The notes under the pieces are model-generated. The model was given only the letters and a program-made list of their open reading frames with translations. It searched no databases and had not been told where the DNA came from. Shown here one piece after another: positions 1 to 11,186 of a stretch of DNA of 64,000 bases; positions within the stretch are counted from its first letter, which is position 1; each line of letters starts with the position of its first letter. The stretch covers positions 1,286,501-1,350,500 of the forward strand of contig JAZKJV010000682.1 in NCBI GenBank assembly GCA_037367405.1, read 5' to 3'. The stretch comes from Ottelia alismoides. Its lineage: Eukaryota > Streptophyta > Magnoliopsida > Alismatales > Hydrocharitaceae. Both the position numbers and the translations under genes were made by a program.

Positions 1-151
1 AATTTCGCTAAAATCTGATATTACTTGCTATTTTATCTTAATAGTTCAAGATTCAGATCTTTTCTAAATGGAGTTCTAAGTTGCTTAGATCTTGACCGAT
101 TTTTTGACCATTAAGATAAAATAGCAAATAATATCGGATTTAATCGAAATT
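1..151. repeat. Palindromic MITE-like element (42-bp inverted arms)
   Basis: Positions 1-42 and 110-151 are inverted copies of each other over 42 bases with about four mismatches, separated by 67 bases of spacer. This is the layout of a small foldback or MITE-type element. The left arm starts at the first base of the window, so the true end may lie outside it and no target duplication can be assigned. No coding sense is visible. Confidence 0.6.
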
Positions 152-227
152 TGAAGTATATATAGAGCATTAACCTAAGATTCAATTTATAAAGTTGGAT
201 TTTAGAATCTAAAAAAAATTATTGAAG

Positions 228-277
228 TTTACAGCGCCTCTGCTGCAATACCTTATACAGCAGAGGATCCTCTCCCA
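228..277 (-). repeat. Terminal fragment related to the foldback element at 11,187
   Basis: Read on the minus strand this 50-base stretch has the same order of words as the end of the foldback element at 11,187: a G/A-rich start, GGATC, TCTGCTGTA, then TTGCAGCAGA about 15 bases later. It looks like one end of a related DNA element. The partner end was not found nearby. Confidence 0.4.
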
Positions 278-1117
278 TCAGATGAATGGATTTGATCTTT
301 TCTTCTGATAAAATGGAGACCGAGGCCCAAAGACTTAGAAGTAAACTATGTACCCAGATTTTTGCCATCTAAACTTCTTTTTGTTTGATTTTTCTGCATT
401 TATTGTAACTAAGGCCTTTTGCCTCCCACTATTTATGCTATTGCTTATTCTGCAATGCACATAAAAACTTACCAAACAAAACAGCAACCTCCACATGACA
501 TGAGTCACATGACAGCATTCATTTCTTGATGTGACTTCGACCAACATCGGTTCAAACCCTGGCACACCATGTTCCACACCTGCTCGGACAACTATTATAG
601 GAATATATAATAAACGATTCATGGAACTTCTTCTTTTGGATTGAATATATAATAGAAAAGAGACGAGGAGAAAGTATTGCATATATTATGCGACATGTCA
701 CTTGATGGGTTTGCAGTTGGACTTATCAACAGCGTCATGCCACCAGCAATCGGTCAAAGTTGCTACTACTGGTCGAAGGAATACACGCATCTTTAATTTA
801 ATGGCGATGGGGAGAAGGAGCAGCCCATTTTTCCCATATATATATTATAGCATAATTAGTTATTAGGTAGAGACTTGAAAGCTTCTGCTGCACCTTCCTC
901 GTTTCGTCATGATCACATCTACGTACTGTACAGCAATTATATTATAGAGATATGTGCAGTCTTGGAGAAGGAATGAGTAGCAGGGTGGCAACCCTTCCTT
1001 CTTGTGGTATGTTGGTTGCGTCGTCCAAATCATATCATGGGATCGATCGATGCCTGCAACGATACTCAGATATATATAGGATCAGAAAACATGCAGTATG
1101 ATCGAATACTTCTTTGT
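278..1117. other. Intergenic DNA, no gene seen
   Basis: AT-rich sequence with scattered stops in all frames. The longest open frame (335-682, minus, 115 codons) has no recognisable domain and no coding signature, so I do not call it. Confidence 0.5.
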
Positions 1118-1233
1118 GTATAAGCTGCAATACAAAGAATCAAAATACACAGGAATATAACTTGACTGTCGCTAGGTATAAGCTGCAATACAAAGAATCA
1201 AAATATACAGGAATATAACTTGATTGTCGCTAG
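1118..1233. repeat. 58-bp tandem duplication, two copies
   Basis: Copy one is 1,118-1,175 and copy two 1,176-1,233. They differ at only two bases and abut exactly, so this is a recent local duplication. Confidence 0.9.
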
Positions 1234-1706
1234 TTTAATCTGTATAGAGGGAATCTGTAGATATGACCTGCAAATGTTCTTTCCCTATCTGCAAATGACA
1301 AAAAATTGCCCGCCTAAATCTATGTCATTTCACATGTTATGTCCTAAGATAACTCCCCTCCCTGATATTAATAATGTTACTTTTCAAAATCATTAATAAA
1401 AAATATAGAACTAGATTTACATTTTAATTTTCTTGAACCTTTCCTTCTTTCCAAAACATTCGCTCCTCCTCTCCATATTCCACGTAGTATTGGTTGGGAA
1501 TAGAAGGATTTTAAAGAGGAGGAAGAAGAAAGGGTAAATAAAAAAAGGCCTAGCTATATGTTGATTTTAGATCAGAGGTTTCATTTTTCAAATAACGACC
1601 CGATCTTGTTTTTCTTATCCCAAATATAGGTTTTCAGAAGCTCGCATGACCCTTTTATATCGACGTTAAAGCTTAAAGTTGAAAGTTAAATCGTATCTTA
1701 CGTTAG
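1234..1706. other. Intergenic DNA, no gene seen
   Basis: AT-rich flank up to the abrupt start of copia-derived sequence at 1,707. No open frame of interest and no target-site copy matching the right flank of the copia element was found. Confidence 0.5.
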
Positions 1707-2005
1707 AGCAACTTGTTGGTTAGAGACTTCGTCATGTATAGACATTCGAATCTCAACCATAGACCGTCCACAGAAACCTCATCGGCAACCTCCGCGATAA
1801 TCTCGTCCGTCAAACATAGCATGATCGTCGAGTACGCCTTCTCTTCCCGCATCATCAACTCGGATGGCTCGAATACCTTCACCCGCTACTGATCTAACGG
1901 CGCCCAGATACCCTGCTGCTTGAGAAGGGTGTGCATCTTGATCTGTCGTAGACTGGATCCGTTCTTCCCCGTGAACTTCTCGATCTTCAGATTGTGCGAT
2001 GCCAT
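1707..2005 (-). pseudogene. Second, truncated copia gag start
   Basis: Minus-strand copy of the first 100 or so codons of the copia gag found at 6,085-6,384. The start codon is at 2,005-2,003 and the early peptide contains IEKFTGKNG and LKQQGIWAPL, matching the gag N-terminus of the neighbouring element. It sits downstream of the 3' LTR (2,053-2,470) with its own primer-binding site, and stops abruptly at 1,707. It is more diverged from the other gag than the LTRs are from each other, so it probably belongs to a separate element copy joined through a shared LTR. Not functional. Confidence 0.8.
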
Positions 2006-2034
2006 CTTACTAAATGATCCTAACGGAACGTGAA

Positions 2035-2046
2035 GCTCTGATACCA
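2035..2046 (-). other. Primer-binding site (initiator tRNA-Met type), downstream copy
   Basis: On the minus strand the sequence reads TGGTATCAGAGC, the standard complement of the 3' end of initiator tRNA-Met used by many plant LTR retrotransposons. It lies six bases beyond the end of the LTR at 2,053. Confidence 0.85.
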
Positions 2047-2052
2047 GTTTAT

Positions 2053-2470
2053 TGTGAATCGCAGAAGCAAACACGTACAAACACGATCAAACAAGCAAGA
2101 CACAAACACAAGGATTTACAAGGTTCACCCGTAAATAGGCTACGTCCTTGGGCGGCGGCGATCGGTTTCACTATGTGGAGAAAAGAATGAATACAGAGGA
2201 TACTTTAAAACCCTAACCCTAAGGAGTTTATATAGCACTCTCATACAGACGGATCCCTAAAAATAGAAGGATCCAAATACCCGAATACAAATAGAACCGC
2301 TCCATAAAATTTTCGCCTGCGGGGGAGGCGCACCTGCTCCCCCCCTAGAACCCCCCACAGGCTCGCTGACCGGGCAGCGAGACCCCCGTCTTGTTGGGGT
2401 ATGGTACGACAGGGGGATGCATATGCAATTCTTCAACTTGGGTCAGATGGTTAGGATTCAAGGCATATCA
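2053..2470 (-). repeat. Copia 3' LTR (418 bp)
   Basis: Minus-strand LTR starting TGATATGCC and ending in CA. It is preceded on the minus strand by a polypurine tract (2,471-2,484, AAGGTGGAGATTAT). A TATA box (CTATATAAAC) lies at 2,226-2,235. It differs from the 5' LTR at 6,432-6,851 at about 18 positions (near 4%), so the insertion is old. Confidence 0.85.
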
Positions 2471-2547
2471 ATAATCTCCACCTTGAATTGAATCCTCTGA
2501 GAAGCTTCGCTAAGCTTCGCCGTGCCGCCGCCAGCCCCTCCCTGGGG

Positions 2548-5500
2548 CTACTCCCAACTGTCGACATTGAGCAAGTCCAAACAATGTTTGAACTTACTCC
2601 CAGGAATCGCCTTCTGAACATATCGGCTGGATTATCTGCTGTACCAACCTTCTTCACCTTGATCCTCTTCTCAGAACGAATGAAGTGATATCTGACATCT
2701 ATGTGCTTGGTTCTCTCATGATGAACATGATCCTTGGCTAAGCATATTGCACTAAGACTGTCACAATATACTATAGCCTGATTTTGTTGCAGACCGAGGT
2801 CTCCAAGTAAGCCCTTCGGGCAAATGCCTTCCTTTGCAGCCTCTGTCAGTGCCATGTATTCTGCCTCTGTAGTAGACAAAGTAACCGATGGCTGTAAGGT
2901 AGCCTTCCAACTGATGACTGAATTCCCTAAAGTGAAGACGTAGCCTGTCATCGATCTCCTCCCATCAATATCTGCTGCATAGTCTGAATCTGAATATCCA
3001 GCAACCAAGCACTCTGAATCACTTATATAAATGAGGCCAATGTCTGTTGTTCCTTTCAGATAGCGGAAAATCCGCTTGACTGCCTGCCAATGCTCCTTTC
3101 CTGGGTTACCCATGAATCTACTAACAACGCTCACAGCATGAGCGATGTCAGGTCTTGTGCATACCATGGCATATATAAGACTCCCAACTGCGCTGGCATA
3201 GGGAACACGTGACATGTATTCCTTATTAGCATTTGACTGTAGTGCAAAAGAAACTGAGAGATGAATATTTGAAGCGGATGGAGTACTTAGAGGCTTGGCT
3301 GTAGACATCCCAAATCTCAGTAGAACTTTCTCAATGTAGTTCTTCTGAGATAAGAAAAGTTTCCCTTCTGCACGATCTCTAATGATCTCCATCCCTAAAA
3401 TCTTCTTCGCTGCACCAAGATCCTTCATGTCAAATTCTTAATTAAGGAGCTTCTTCAGATCATCTATGGTACTCCTTTGTTTGGCAGCAATTAGCATATC
3501 ATCGACGTACAGTAATAGATAGATGAAGGATCCATCCTCTACCTTGTTGTGGTAAACACAACAGTCGTATGGGCTCCTGTTGAACCCATGATCAGTCATG
3601 AAACTATCAAACTTCTTGTACCACTGCCTGGAGACTGCTTAAGCCCATACAAAGACTTCTTCAATCTACATACATGATCTTCCTTGCCCTGAGATAGGAA
3701 TCCCTCTGGTTGGCTTATAAGAAGAAGGTTGTCGTCACATCTAACTGCTCCAGCTCCAAGTCTTGATGTGCTACAAGAGCTAGTAGCACCCTGATGGATG
3801 TATGTCTTACAACAGGAGAAAATATCTCGTTGTAATCCACACCTTCCTTCTGACTGTAACCCTTCGCAACTAGGCGTGCTTTGTATATGATGCCTTCACT
3901 GTCTGAAATTCCTGTCTTTTTCTTGAAGACCCATTTGCATCCAATGATCTTCCTCCCCTTTGGCAATTTGACAAGTTCCCATGTCTGATTCTTGTGAAGA
4001 GACTCCATCTCCTCACCCATAGCAGCAATCAACTGCTCAGATTCTGCCCCAGATATTGCCTCCCTGTAAGTGGAGGGTTCTGGTGACTCTGCCTCCTCCG
4101 CAACCTGTAGTGCAAATGCAACCATGTCTTCGAATCCGTATCTCTGCGGTGGATGTATCTCTCTACGGGGCCGATCAGTAGCAATACTAGGTTGCCTCTC
4201 TTCTGGTTGCTCTGCTTCAGGCTGTTCAACAACAGCATGATCAGGAGTGGTGTGACCAACTGCGTGATCACTACTTGGTGTCAGTTCGAACTCCACCTGT
4301 TCGGGCACATCATCACATGTCCCTGCATCAACAGACTCACCACTCGAGTGAAGCACGGAATTCTCATCAAAAGTAACACCCCTGCTAACAATAATTCTAT
4401 GCTCAGAAGGGAACCAGATTCTATACCCCTTCACTCCTGCACCATGTCCTGTAAACACCCCTTTCTTTGCCCTTGATTCTAACTTTCCTTCACTAACATG
4501 ATAATAGGCAGCACAACCAAAGACTCGTAAAATAGAATAATCAGCATGATTACCAGACCATACCTCCATGGGTGTTTTGCAATCAATGGCAGACGCGGGA
4601 CTCCGATTCACCAAGTAACAGGCTGTATTCACAGCTTCAGCCCAGAATGCTCTACCAAGTCCAGCATTAGAGAGCATGCACCTTGCTATCTCCAGAAGCG
4701 TCCTGTTCATTCGTTCAGCAACTCCGTTTTGTTGTGGCGTATCTCTAACGGTAAGATGTCTCGCAACACCCTCCTCGTTGTAGAACTCATTGAACTCCGA
4801 TGAACAGAACTCCAGTCCGTTATCTGTGCGAAGACGCTTCACCTTCTTAGAAGTCTGATTTTCCACCAAGATCTTCCACTGCCTAAAGGTCTGAAATGCT
4901 TCGCTCTTGTGCTTCATAATATACACCCACACCATCCTAGAATAATCATCAATAATAGATAGAAAATACCTGGCGCCTCCCAAAGATGGAACCCGTGAAG
5001 GGCCCCAACAATCAACATGGATGTAGTCAAGTGTCTCCTTCATCCTGTGGATAGCTTTACTGAATTGCTTTCTGTGTTGTTTCCCGAACACGTAATGCTC
5101 ACAGAACTCCGGCTTAGATCCCTTGAGATCCCTGATGAGACCCTTCTGATTGAGGATATTCATCCCCATCTGACTCATGTGCCCTAGCCGCATATGCCAC
5201 AATTCGGACTCTGATCTTACGGCTTGGGACACCACTGCAACAGAACCTGTAACTGTAGACCATTGCAGGATGTATAGGGTCTTCTCCTTGTTGCCCTTGA
5301 TGACAACCACCCCACCTTTGGCAACCTGCATGACTCCACCTTCAGCACTATACCTATATCCTTTAGAGTCCGAGACTCCAAGGGATATTAGATTGTTCCT
5401 CAAATCAGGGACATGACATACTTCTGTGACAGTCCTCACGACTCCATCATGCATCTTGATCTTCACAGAGCCGATCCCTACTATCTTGCATGTTGTATCA

Positions 5501-6384
5501 TTCCCCATGACAACGTTCCCACCATCTATAGAACAACCTGAATCAAGAATCCATGTATTGTCTGTGGTCGTCTGATCTGTGACGGTGAGAACCAGGTCAT
5601 CTTCAGAATCTGTGCCTCCATGAGCCACGACAACAACTGTGGCTTTCCCTTTCTTTTTCGGGCAGTCCTTCTTCCAATGTCCAGGTTCCTTGCAGTAATT
5701 GCAAATGTCCCTAGCATTGTGATTCTTCGATTTGGACTTCTGCTTTCCCTTCTTTGCGTAGCCAGAACTAGCATGACTCTTCTCATGAGTCATAACCAAA
5801 CCTGCAGTGTTAGAGTCCTGCTTCCCAGTAGCCATATGTCGAAGTTCACGTGTATGCAAACTCGCACGAACTTCCTCTAGGGTTATCGATTCTCTTCCCA
5901 CAATGAACGATTGAACAAAATTCTCAAATGATAATGGAAGAGAAACTAAAAAAAATCAAAGCAGCATCCTCATCTTCAATCTTAACATCTACGTTTCTTA
6001 ATCAACAATGTATTTAAGCGATATAGATGTTCTTTAAGAGATGTACCTTCCTACATGCGGAGAGAGAACAAACGTTGCTTAAAAAGCAACTTGTTGGTCA
6101 GAGACTTTGTCATGTATAGACTTTCGAGTCTCAACCACAGACCGGCCGCAGAAGTCTCATCAGCAACCTCCGCGATAATCTCGTCCACCAGATACAGCAT
6201 AATCGTCGAGTGCGCCTTCTCTTCCTGCACCGTCAACTCGGAGGGTTCGAGTGACCTTCGCACGCTCCTGCTCCAACGGCGCCCAGATGCCCTGCTGCTT
6301 CAGAAGGGTGCGCATCTTGATCTGCCATAGACTGAATCCGTTCTTCCCTGTGAACTTCTCGATCTTCATATTGTGTGACGACAT
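2548..6384 (-). pseudogene. Copia gag-pol polyprotein, disrupted
   Basis: The polyprotein would supply capsid, protease, integrase and reverse transcriptase/RNase H for copia transposition. Gag starts at 6,384, shifts frame near 6,250 and continues in pieces. The longest intact frame (5,901-3,715, 728 residues) carries the zinc knuckle (C67, C70, H75, C80), protease DSG at 120-122, integrase H236, H241, C267, the catalytic D297, D360, E396 with 35 residues between the last two, and the start of reverse transcriptase. Reverse transcriptase continues out of frame with YVDDML near 3,496-3,510, a TAA at about 3,440, and RNase H to the natural stop at 2,548. Lesions: a small deletion at about 3,715, a missing block after the protease motif near 5,529, and Tyr in place of the second zinc-binding Cys at residue 270. 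Dead. Confidence 0.9.
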
Positions 6385-6413
6385 CTTGCTGGATGATCCT
6401 GACGGAACCCGAA

Positions 6414-6425
6414 GCTCTGATACCA
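6414..6425 (-). other. Primer-binding site of the copia element
   Basis: Minus-strand TGGTATCAGAGC, complementary to initiator tRNA-Met, six bases inside the 5' LTR. Confidence 0.88.
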
Positions 6426-6431
6426 GTTTAT

Positions 6432-6851
6432 TGCGAATCGCGGAAGCGAACATGCACAAACACGATCAAACAAGCAAGAACGCAAACACACGGATTTACA
6501 AGGTTCACCCGTAACTGGGCTACGTCCTTGGACGGCGGCGATCGGTTTCACTATGTGGATAAAAGAATGAATACAGAGGATACTTTAAAATCCTAACTCT
6601 AAGGAGTTTATATAGCACTCCCATACAGACGGATCCCTAAAAATAGAAGGATCCAAATACCCGAATACAAATAGAACCGCTCCATAAAATTTTCGCCTGC
6701 GGGGGAGGCGCACCTGCTCCCCCCCTAGAACCCCCCACAGGCTCGCTGACCGGGCAGCGAGACCCCCGTCTTGTTGGGGTATGGTACGGCAGGGGGTATG
6801 CATATGCAGTTCTTCAACCTGGGTCAGATGGTTAGGATTCAAGGCATATCA
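6432..6851 (-). repeat. Copia 5' LTR (420 bp)
   Basis: Begins TGATATGCC and ends CA on the minus strand, aligned along its whole length with 2,053-2,470. The TATA box is at 6,606-6,615. It would drive minus-strand transcription of the element, now decayed. Confidence 0.87.
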
Positions 6852-6885
6852 ACATGAGTAATAGTAGTGGTTCATTATGCTATGT

Positions 6886-7387
6886 AAGGATTCAATTCAA
6901 GACGGAGATTGTTTATATGAATTGAATCCTAATCACTTGTTGGGCTGCTGATGTGGCTGATCTGTGTCCTGCATTCTGATTGGTTGAGAGCTGTTGGGTC
7001 AAGATTGCTGACATGTCTAATCTGTGTCTTGCTTTCTGATTGACTGAGAGATGTTGGGCTAGGATTGCTGACATGTCTGATCTTGTGTCCTACCTTCTGA
7101 TTAGCTGAGAGATGTTAGAATGGATTGCTGAATACAAATGGTATCCTTCTGTTGTAGTATAAAATGGGCCTTAGGGCCACTAGATACTGCAATCCTCATT
7201 CTGATCATGTTTCTCATCCATATCTGTACCTTCTCAGTACTCTATGCATTACCTTTTTCTCCATATAATGAAATGGATCGCCGTCGCCCAAGGACGTAGC
7301 TCATTTACGGGTGAACCTTGTAAAATCCTTGTGTTTGCGTCTTGCTTGTTTGATCGTGTTTGTACGTGCTTGCTTCCGCGATTCACA
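6886..7387 (+). mobile_element. LTR and polypurine tract of a related copia family, plus strand
   Basis: The stretch 6,886-6,909 matches the region just before the 3' LTR of the minus-strand copia (GGATTCAATTCAAG, then GGAGATT) but on the plus strand. It is followed by an LTR-like block 6,910-7,387 beginning TGTTTATATG and ending in CA. Its last 120 bases are the reverse complement of the matching part of the LTR at 2,053-2,470, so the families are related. Only the 3' end of this element remains, abutting the other element at 6,851. TG and CA ends support 478 bp as the LTR length. Confidence 0.72.
6945..7124. repeat. 60-bp tandem repeat, three copies, inside the LTR
   Basis: The word TCTGTGTC or its variant recurs at 6,961, 7,021 and 7,081, exactly 60 bases apart, with flanking words TTCTGATT and GAGAG also in register. 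Repeats in the upstream part of an LTR often act as enhancer units, which is only an inference here. Confidence 0.85.
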
Positions 7388-8623
7388 ACATCAAGCCATG
7401 TATTTATCTTTAGTTTTATTTTGCTTATAACTCAACTATTTTCTTATTGGCTTGTGTGGACATGCGTGTCAATTCTCTAGTTGGGTCAACATCGTCGCTC
7501 TCCTCTCTTCATTGGTCACTAATAATCCCCTTGTCATCCTTCTTCCCCCTTTTCAGTTGAGACCCAGTCAACATCTCCTCCTTCGTTTCCTCCTACTTGG
7601 TCCACCACCTCCGTTGGAGACCCTCCTCAGCCAAAGCTTTGTCCACATCTATCCACAACTCGAGCAGAGACCCTTATTGGCACCTATCCTTCACCTCGAG
7701 CAACTGCCCCCAAGATATCCCATCTACCTCCCATCCGAATCATCATACACCATTTATCCATTCGGAACTGGAGCTCCGGATTTCAAAGGAGGTGACAGTT
7801 CCCCGTTCTTAATCATCGAGCCACAACAAGCAAGGCATAGGAATAGGTGCAATCCATGGTCCTCTAAACCGTATAGCAAAAGCTTCAAAAGCTCTGCACA
7901 ACTTTTCACCACGTCACTGGTTGATTGAAGCTACAACTCATATATATCCATTACCATCTACGTGTACCAACCATCGTCTCCACCTCCATGTATTACCATC
8001 TTCAAGCAGCAGTCATTACAATCACAAAGATCCCATCACCCGCCAATCCCAAACAAGTGAGTCCTTTCCTGGGCCATGTCATTTTATCAAAATGTATTTC
8101 TCAAAACAATTTAACCTCTCACATAAATATTGGCTAAAGATTGTGACTTCCATTCCTCACCTAAACGTTTCTTAGACATTAATCATATGACTTCAAACGC
8201 GTGATTAGGATTAAGATGTTGAAATTATGTGTGATGCATAACCTTCTAGTAGAAGGGGTGAGTTTAAATTAGAAGCTTTTTAGAAAACCTGTTGTTATTC
8301 ATTATCTAAGGAAACCCTAGATGATTCCAAAAAGAACAATACCGCGATCAAAAATAATTTTATATGGTCATCTCCTCTCTTGAAAAATCCTATCTTTAAA
8401 TTTATGGTCGTGGTCTACTTTGACCATGTAGTAGTTAGACATCTCTTGGTTAAGAAAGATTCTATCCATAAGTTGATCGGATTGGTCTTGTTGTTACAAG
8501 AGTTAAATTTTGAGGTTAATAAGAAGCCATGAACATAGAATGTCATGTTCAATTGAATCTCTTGACTGCCCGTAGATGAATCTTGTCAAGTCCAGCCGAT
8601 TTTTTAGTCCTTCTCAGATGAGA
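7388..8623. other. Intergenic DNA, no supported gene
   Basis: Pyrimidine-rich then AT-rich sequence. An open frame at 7,452-7,928 is proline/serine/leucine-rich without a recognisable domain. The stretch near 7,850 faintly resembles the end of a retrotransposon gag-like reading frame but is too poor to call. Confidence 0.4.
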
Positions 8624-9110
8624 TGTAATGTCACCGTCTTAGGTCCTCAACTCGTAATTAAGGAAATTTGACCTTAACAACTTGTTGGGTTGCGCCTGAT
8701 TGGACCCATTGACAATCACCCAAAATGCTTAAGATCAAGTTGTCAAGTAGTTATCACCCACTCTTAACCTACTCTTAAATTGCACAAGTTTTTGATGTAG
8801 GACTATGTTTGGGGTTGGAGTTTACAACTTCTCCCACTTATACTCGCAATGCCCTCGTTGCAACATGACCCATCAATTATTTCCAGTGATAGTGCCGATG
8901 GCACACTCTGAGAAGCCCTTTCCGCTATCAGAAGGAAATAGACTCTGATATCATTTGTAATGCCCCAGGCTTAGGTCTCCAGTTTGTTATCGAGGAAAAC
9001 TGGCCATGACAACTTATTGGGTGGACCTGTTTATAAACACCAAAATACTTAAGCACAAGTTATCAAGTAGTTATCCCACACTCTTATAACCCACTCCGAA
9101 ACTTCATAAA
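8624..9110 (-). mobile_element. TRIM-like mini LTR element, minus strand, one LTR truncated
   Basis: Minus-strand relative of the tandem TRIM at 46,275. It has one LTR at 8,624-8,826 (TGTAA ... TTACA ends), about 130 bp of internal DNA with no coding sense, a primer site of the initiator-Met type at 8,941-8,953 (minus TGATATCAGAGTC), and a second LTR starting at 8,956 that loses similarity after about 9,080. The LTR-PBS-internal-LTR layout with LTRs near 205 bp fits TRIM elements. Non-coding and dependent on other elements. Confidence 0.68.
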
Positions 9111-9200
9111 GGTTTTACATGAGAAAATCTTTGTGATCTTTGGTCCTTCATACTACATCGGCATAGTACATTATCGTGTCAGTTCTAAACTGATCGAGGA

Positions 9201-9365
9201 CACTATAAGAAAATGAGTTGAGGCCACGAAATGTGGCTATGGAAACTTGTAGCCACGATAATTGTGGCCACTAGTTTCTCGTAGCTACAATTTCATGGCC
9301 AAAGTCTTCAATATGTAAGGAGGATATTCATGCAATAGCTGTGGCCACGATAAGTTCTGGAAGGC
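9201..9365. mobile_element. CACTA terminal fragment
   Basis: Starts CACTATAAGAAAATGAG and continues with the same GTGGCCAC-rich sequence as the intact element at 9,437. The similarity fades after about 9,350 and no closing end is seen. Confidence 0.6.
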
Positions 9366-9436
9366 TGTTAAATATTATATATATATGTATATATATAATT
9401 CATGGAATATTTTTATCACACGTAAAAATGAAGTGT

Positions 9437-9745
9437 CACTACAAGAAAAATGAGTTGTGGCCACAAAATGTGGCTACGGAACTTGTGGCTACGATAATTC
9501 CGTGGCCACTAGTTTCGTGTAGCTACAATTCGTGGCCAAAGTCTTTATACAAGAGTTGTGGCCACGACAAGTTCTGTGGTCACTTGTAGTGGCCACGACA
9601 TATTCGTGGTTAGAGAACTCTCGCGACGAGACTTGTAGCTACGGCTACTGGCCACGACGTGTTGTGGCCAGAGCCGAATTCTGTGGCCACAAGCCCCACA
9701 TCCGTGAGCATAATTTTGTAGCCACAACTTATTTTCCTTGTAGTG
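9437..9745. mobile_element. Non-autonomous CACTA element (309 bp)
   Basis: Left end CACTACAAGAAAA and right end TTTTCCTTGTAGTG form the inverted repeats typical of the CACTA (En/Spm) superfamily, with a matching three-base target duplication TGT at 9,434-9,436 and 9,746-9,748. The interior is built of many variants of GTGGCCACGA and GTGGCTACGG in both orientations and has no coding frame, so mobility would need a transposase from elsewhere. Confidence 0.88.
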
Positions 9746-9748
9746 TGT

Positions 9749-11186
9749 CTTAGATCTCTTCGGTGTGCTTAGGTTTGATGGATCCTGAAATGGATAATTT
9801 AAACCATAATATGAGTTTATCAAGCCATCAACTAATTATAGAGAGGAGGGAGGAGGGTTGATTAGTTTCCTAAAAGGAGGGAATTGATTGCGAGCTAGCT
9901 TCTCATACTGTCTTCATGTCCTAGTTGAAAAAGGCAAAAGAAGATAAACATAACATTTTGAGTAGCATTTGACTGAAGACGTCTTATGCTATCCACTGGA
10001 CACTTATCCAACTCCTCTAATGACAATTATAACTTTTCTAAGTATTTAATTTAGCAATCAAATGTCAGTTTATATTGAAAAATAAGACTAAGCTTAACCT
10101 TTTTTAAGAAAAAAGAGCATCCACCATATACCATATAGATGTTTGCTTAAAAACTTCACCATTAATCACCAAAGATAAAAGGTTACAAGTCCTGTGATAG
10201 ACCAATGATTGTACAAAATTGCATGAACCAAATTTCGATGAGCCGATTAGCGTAGGCCACCTAAGGGTGGACTGGCCTTGCATCATTCACACCTAAGTTT
10301 TTTTTTTGCTTTTTTTGATTTCCAATGCACTAAGCCACCGGTTTGTTTTCTTCTTTTCTTTGCGCGGTAAAGCTTTGATCTAGTCCTCCTACCTCTTTTT
10401 TTATTTGCCTTCACGAAGGAGAGGGGTGAATTTTATTTTCTCCGCCTTTATTAGAAAACATATTGAATTTTTATTAGAAAACATACTGCATCTGTCACAC
10501 TCTTTCTAGTAGAATTTCTTTTTACTCGTGATCTTTTTTCTTTTATTCTGAATGGATCACATCATGATGGACTACCCTAACTAATCCTTCGTTGACCCTG
10601 ATACCACGAACTCTCAATTCAACAAGAGTTGGTTGCCTGCTATTTTTAAAATATAAAAGTCAAAACATCCGGTGGATCCCTTCCCATTCGTCATTACGTA
10701 AACATATGTTATATAGTAAGGGCAAATGGTTTAGTACATCCAGATAGGATGGGCATGCATGTTCTCTCTGCATGGCGTGCTGAAAATGGACGTATGTGAT
10801 AGGCCATGTGATGCACCGCGTGGGAACAATGGCGACCTGCGAATCCACGCGCATGGGCAGCCAGCTGCTGTCCACAGAAAACCTGGATATCTCTTCCATA
10901 TGGGAATACATCCCTTCCTCTTATATTTTTCGTTGCTGTGTGAACATTTATTCCCGACATATATACGTGTTTTCCTAACTTGACTGATGCTAGTGTTAGT
11001 CCTTAATCATAACCCCCGGTTGTAGAGCTTATCGATGCACGTCTTCAGAAAAATGAGGGACTCAATAGAATTTTTCTAGGATACTTTTGTTTCCTTTTTT
11101 TTAGGAAATTAGATCAAGTTCATTCATCAAATGCAAAGATACATGTTACCCAATAAAAGGCTCGCTTATGCGTGGGGCTCACATAA
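9749..11186. other. Intergenic DNA, no supported gene
   Basis: AT-rich sequence with poly-T runs near 10,300. Short open frames near 10,660-10,980 overlap each other on both strands and show no domain. I see no RNA gene or element end here. Confidence 0.45.

Larger units (their letters stand above)
2053..6851 (-). mobile_element. Ty1/copia LTR retrotransposon, Tork/Tnt1-like, decayed
   Basis: On the minus strand the order is 5' LTR (6,851-6,432), primer-binding site (6,425-6,414), gag, protease, integrase, reverse transcriptase, RNase H, polypurine tract and 3' LTR (2,470-2,053). Integrase before reverse transcriptase defines Ty1/copia. The LTR is followed downstream by another primer site and gag start (2,046-1,707), so the locus is LTR-internal-LTR-internal fragment, as left by recombination between tandem or nested copies. 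No five-base target duplication can be assigned because the left side is not a normal end. Confidence 0.85.

Noticed and set aside
7452..7928. Open frame of 158 codons in C/T-rich DNA
   Set aside because: Composition alone explains the lack of stops, and no domain or homologous copy in the window supports a gene.
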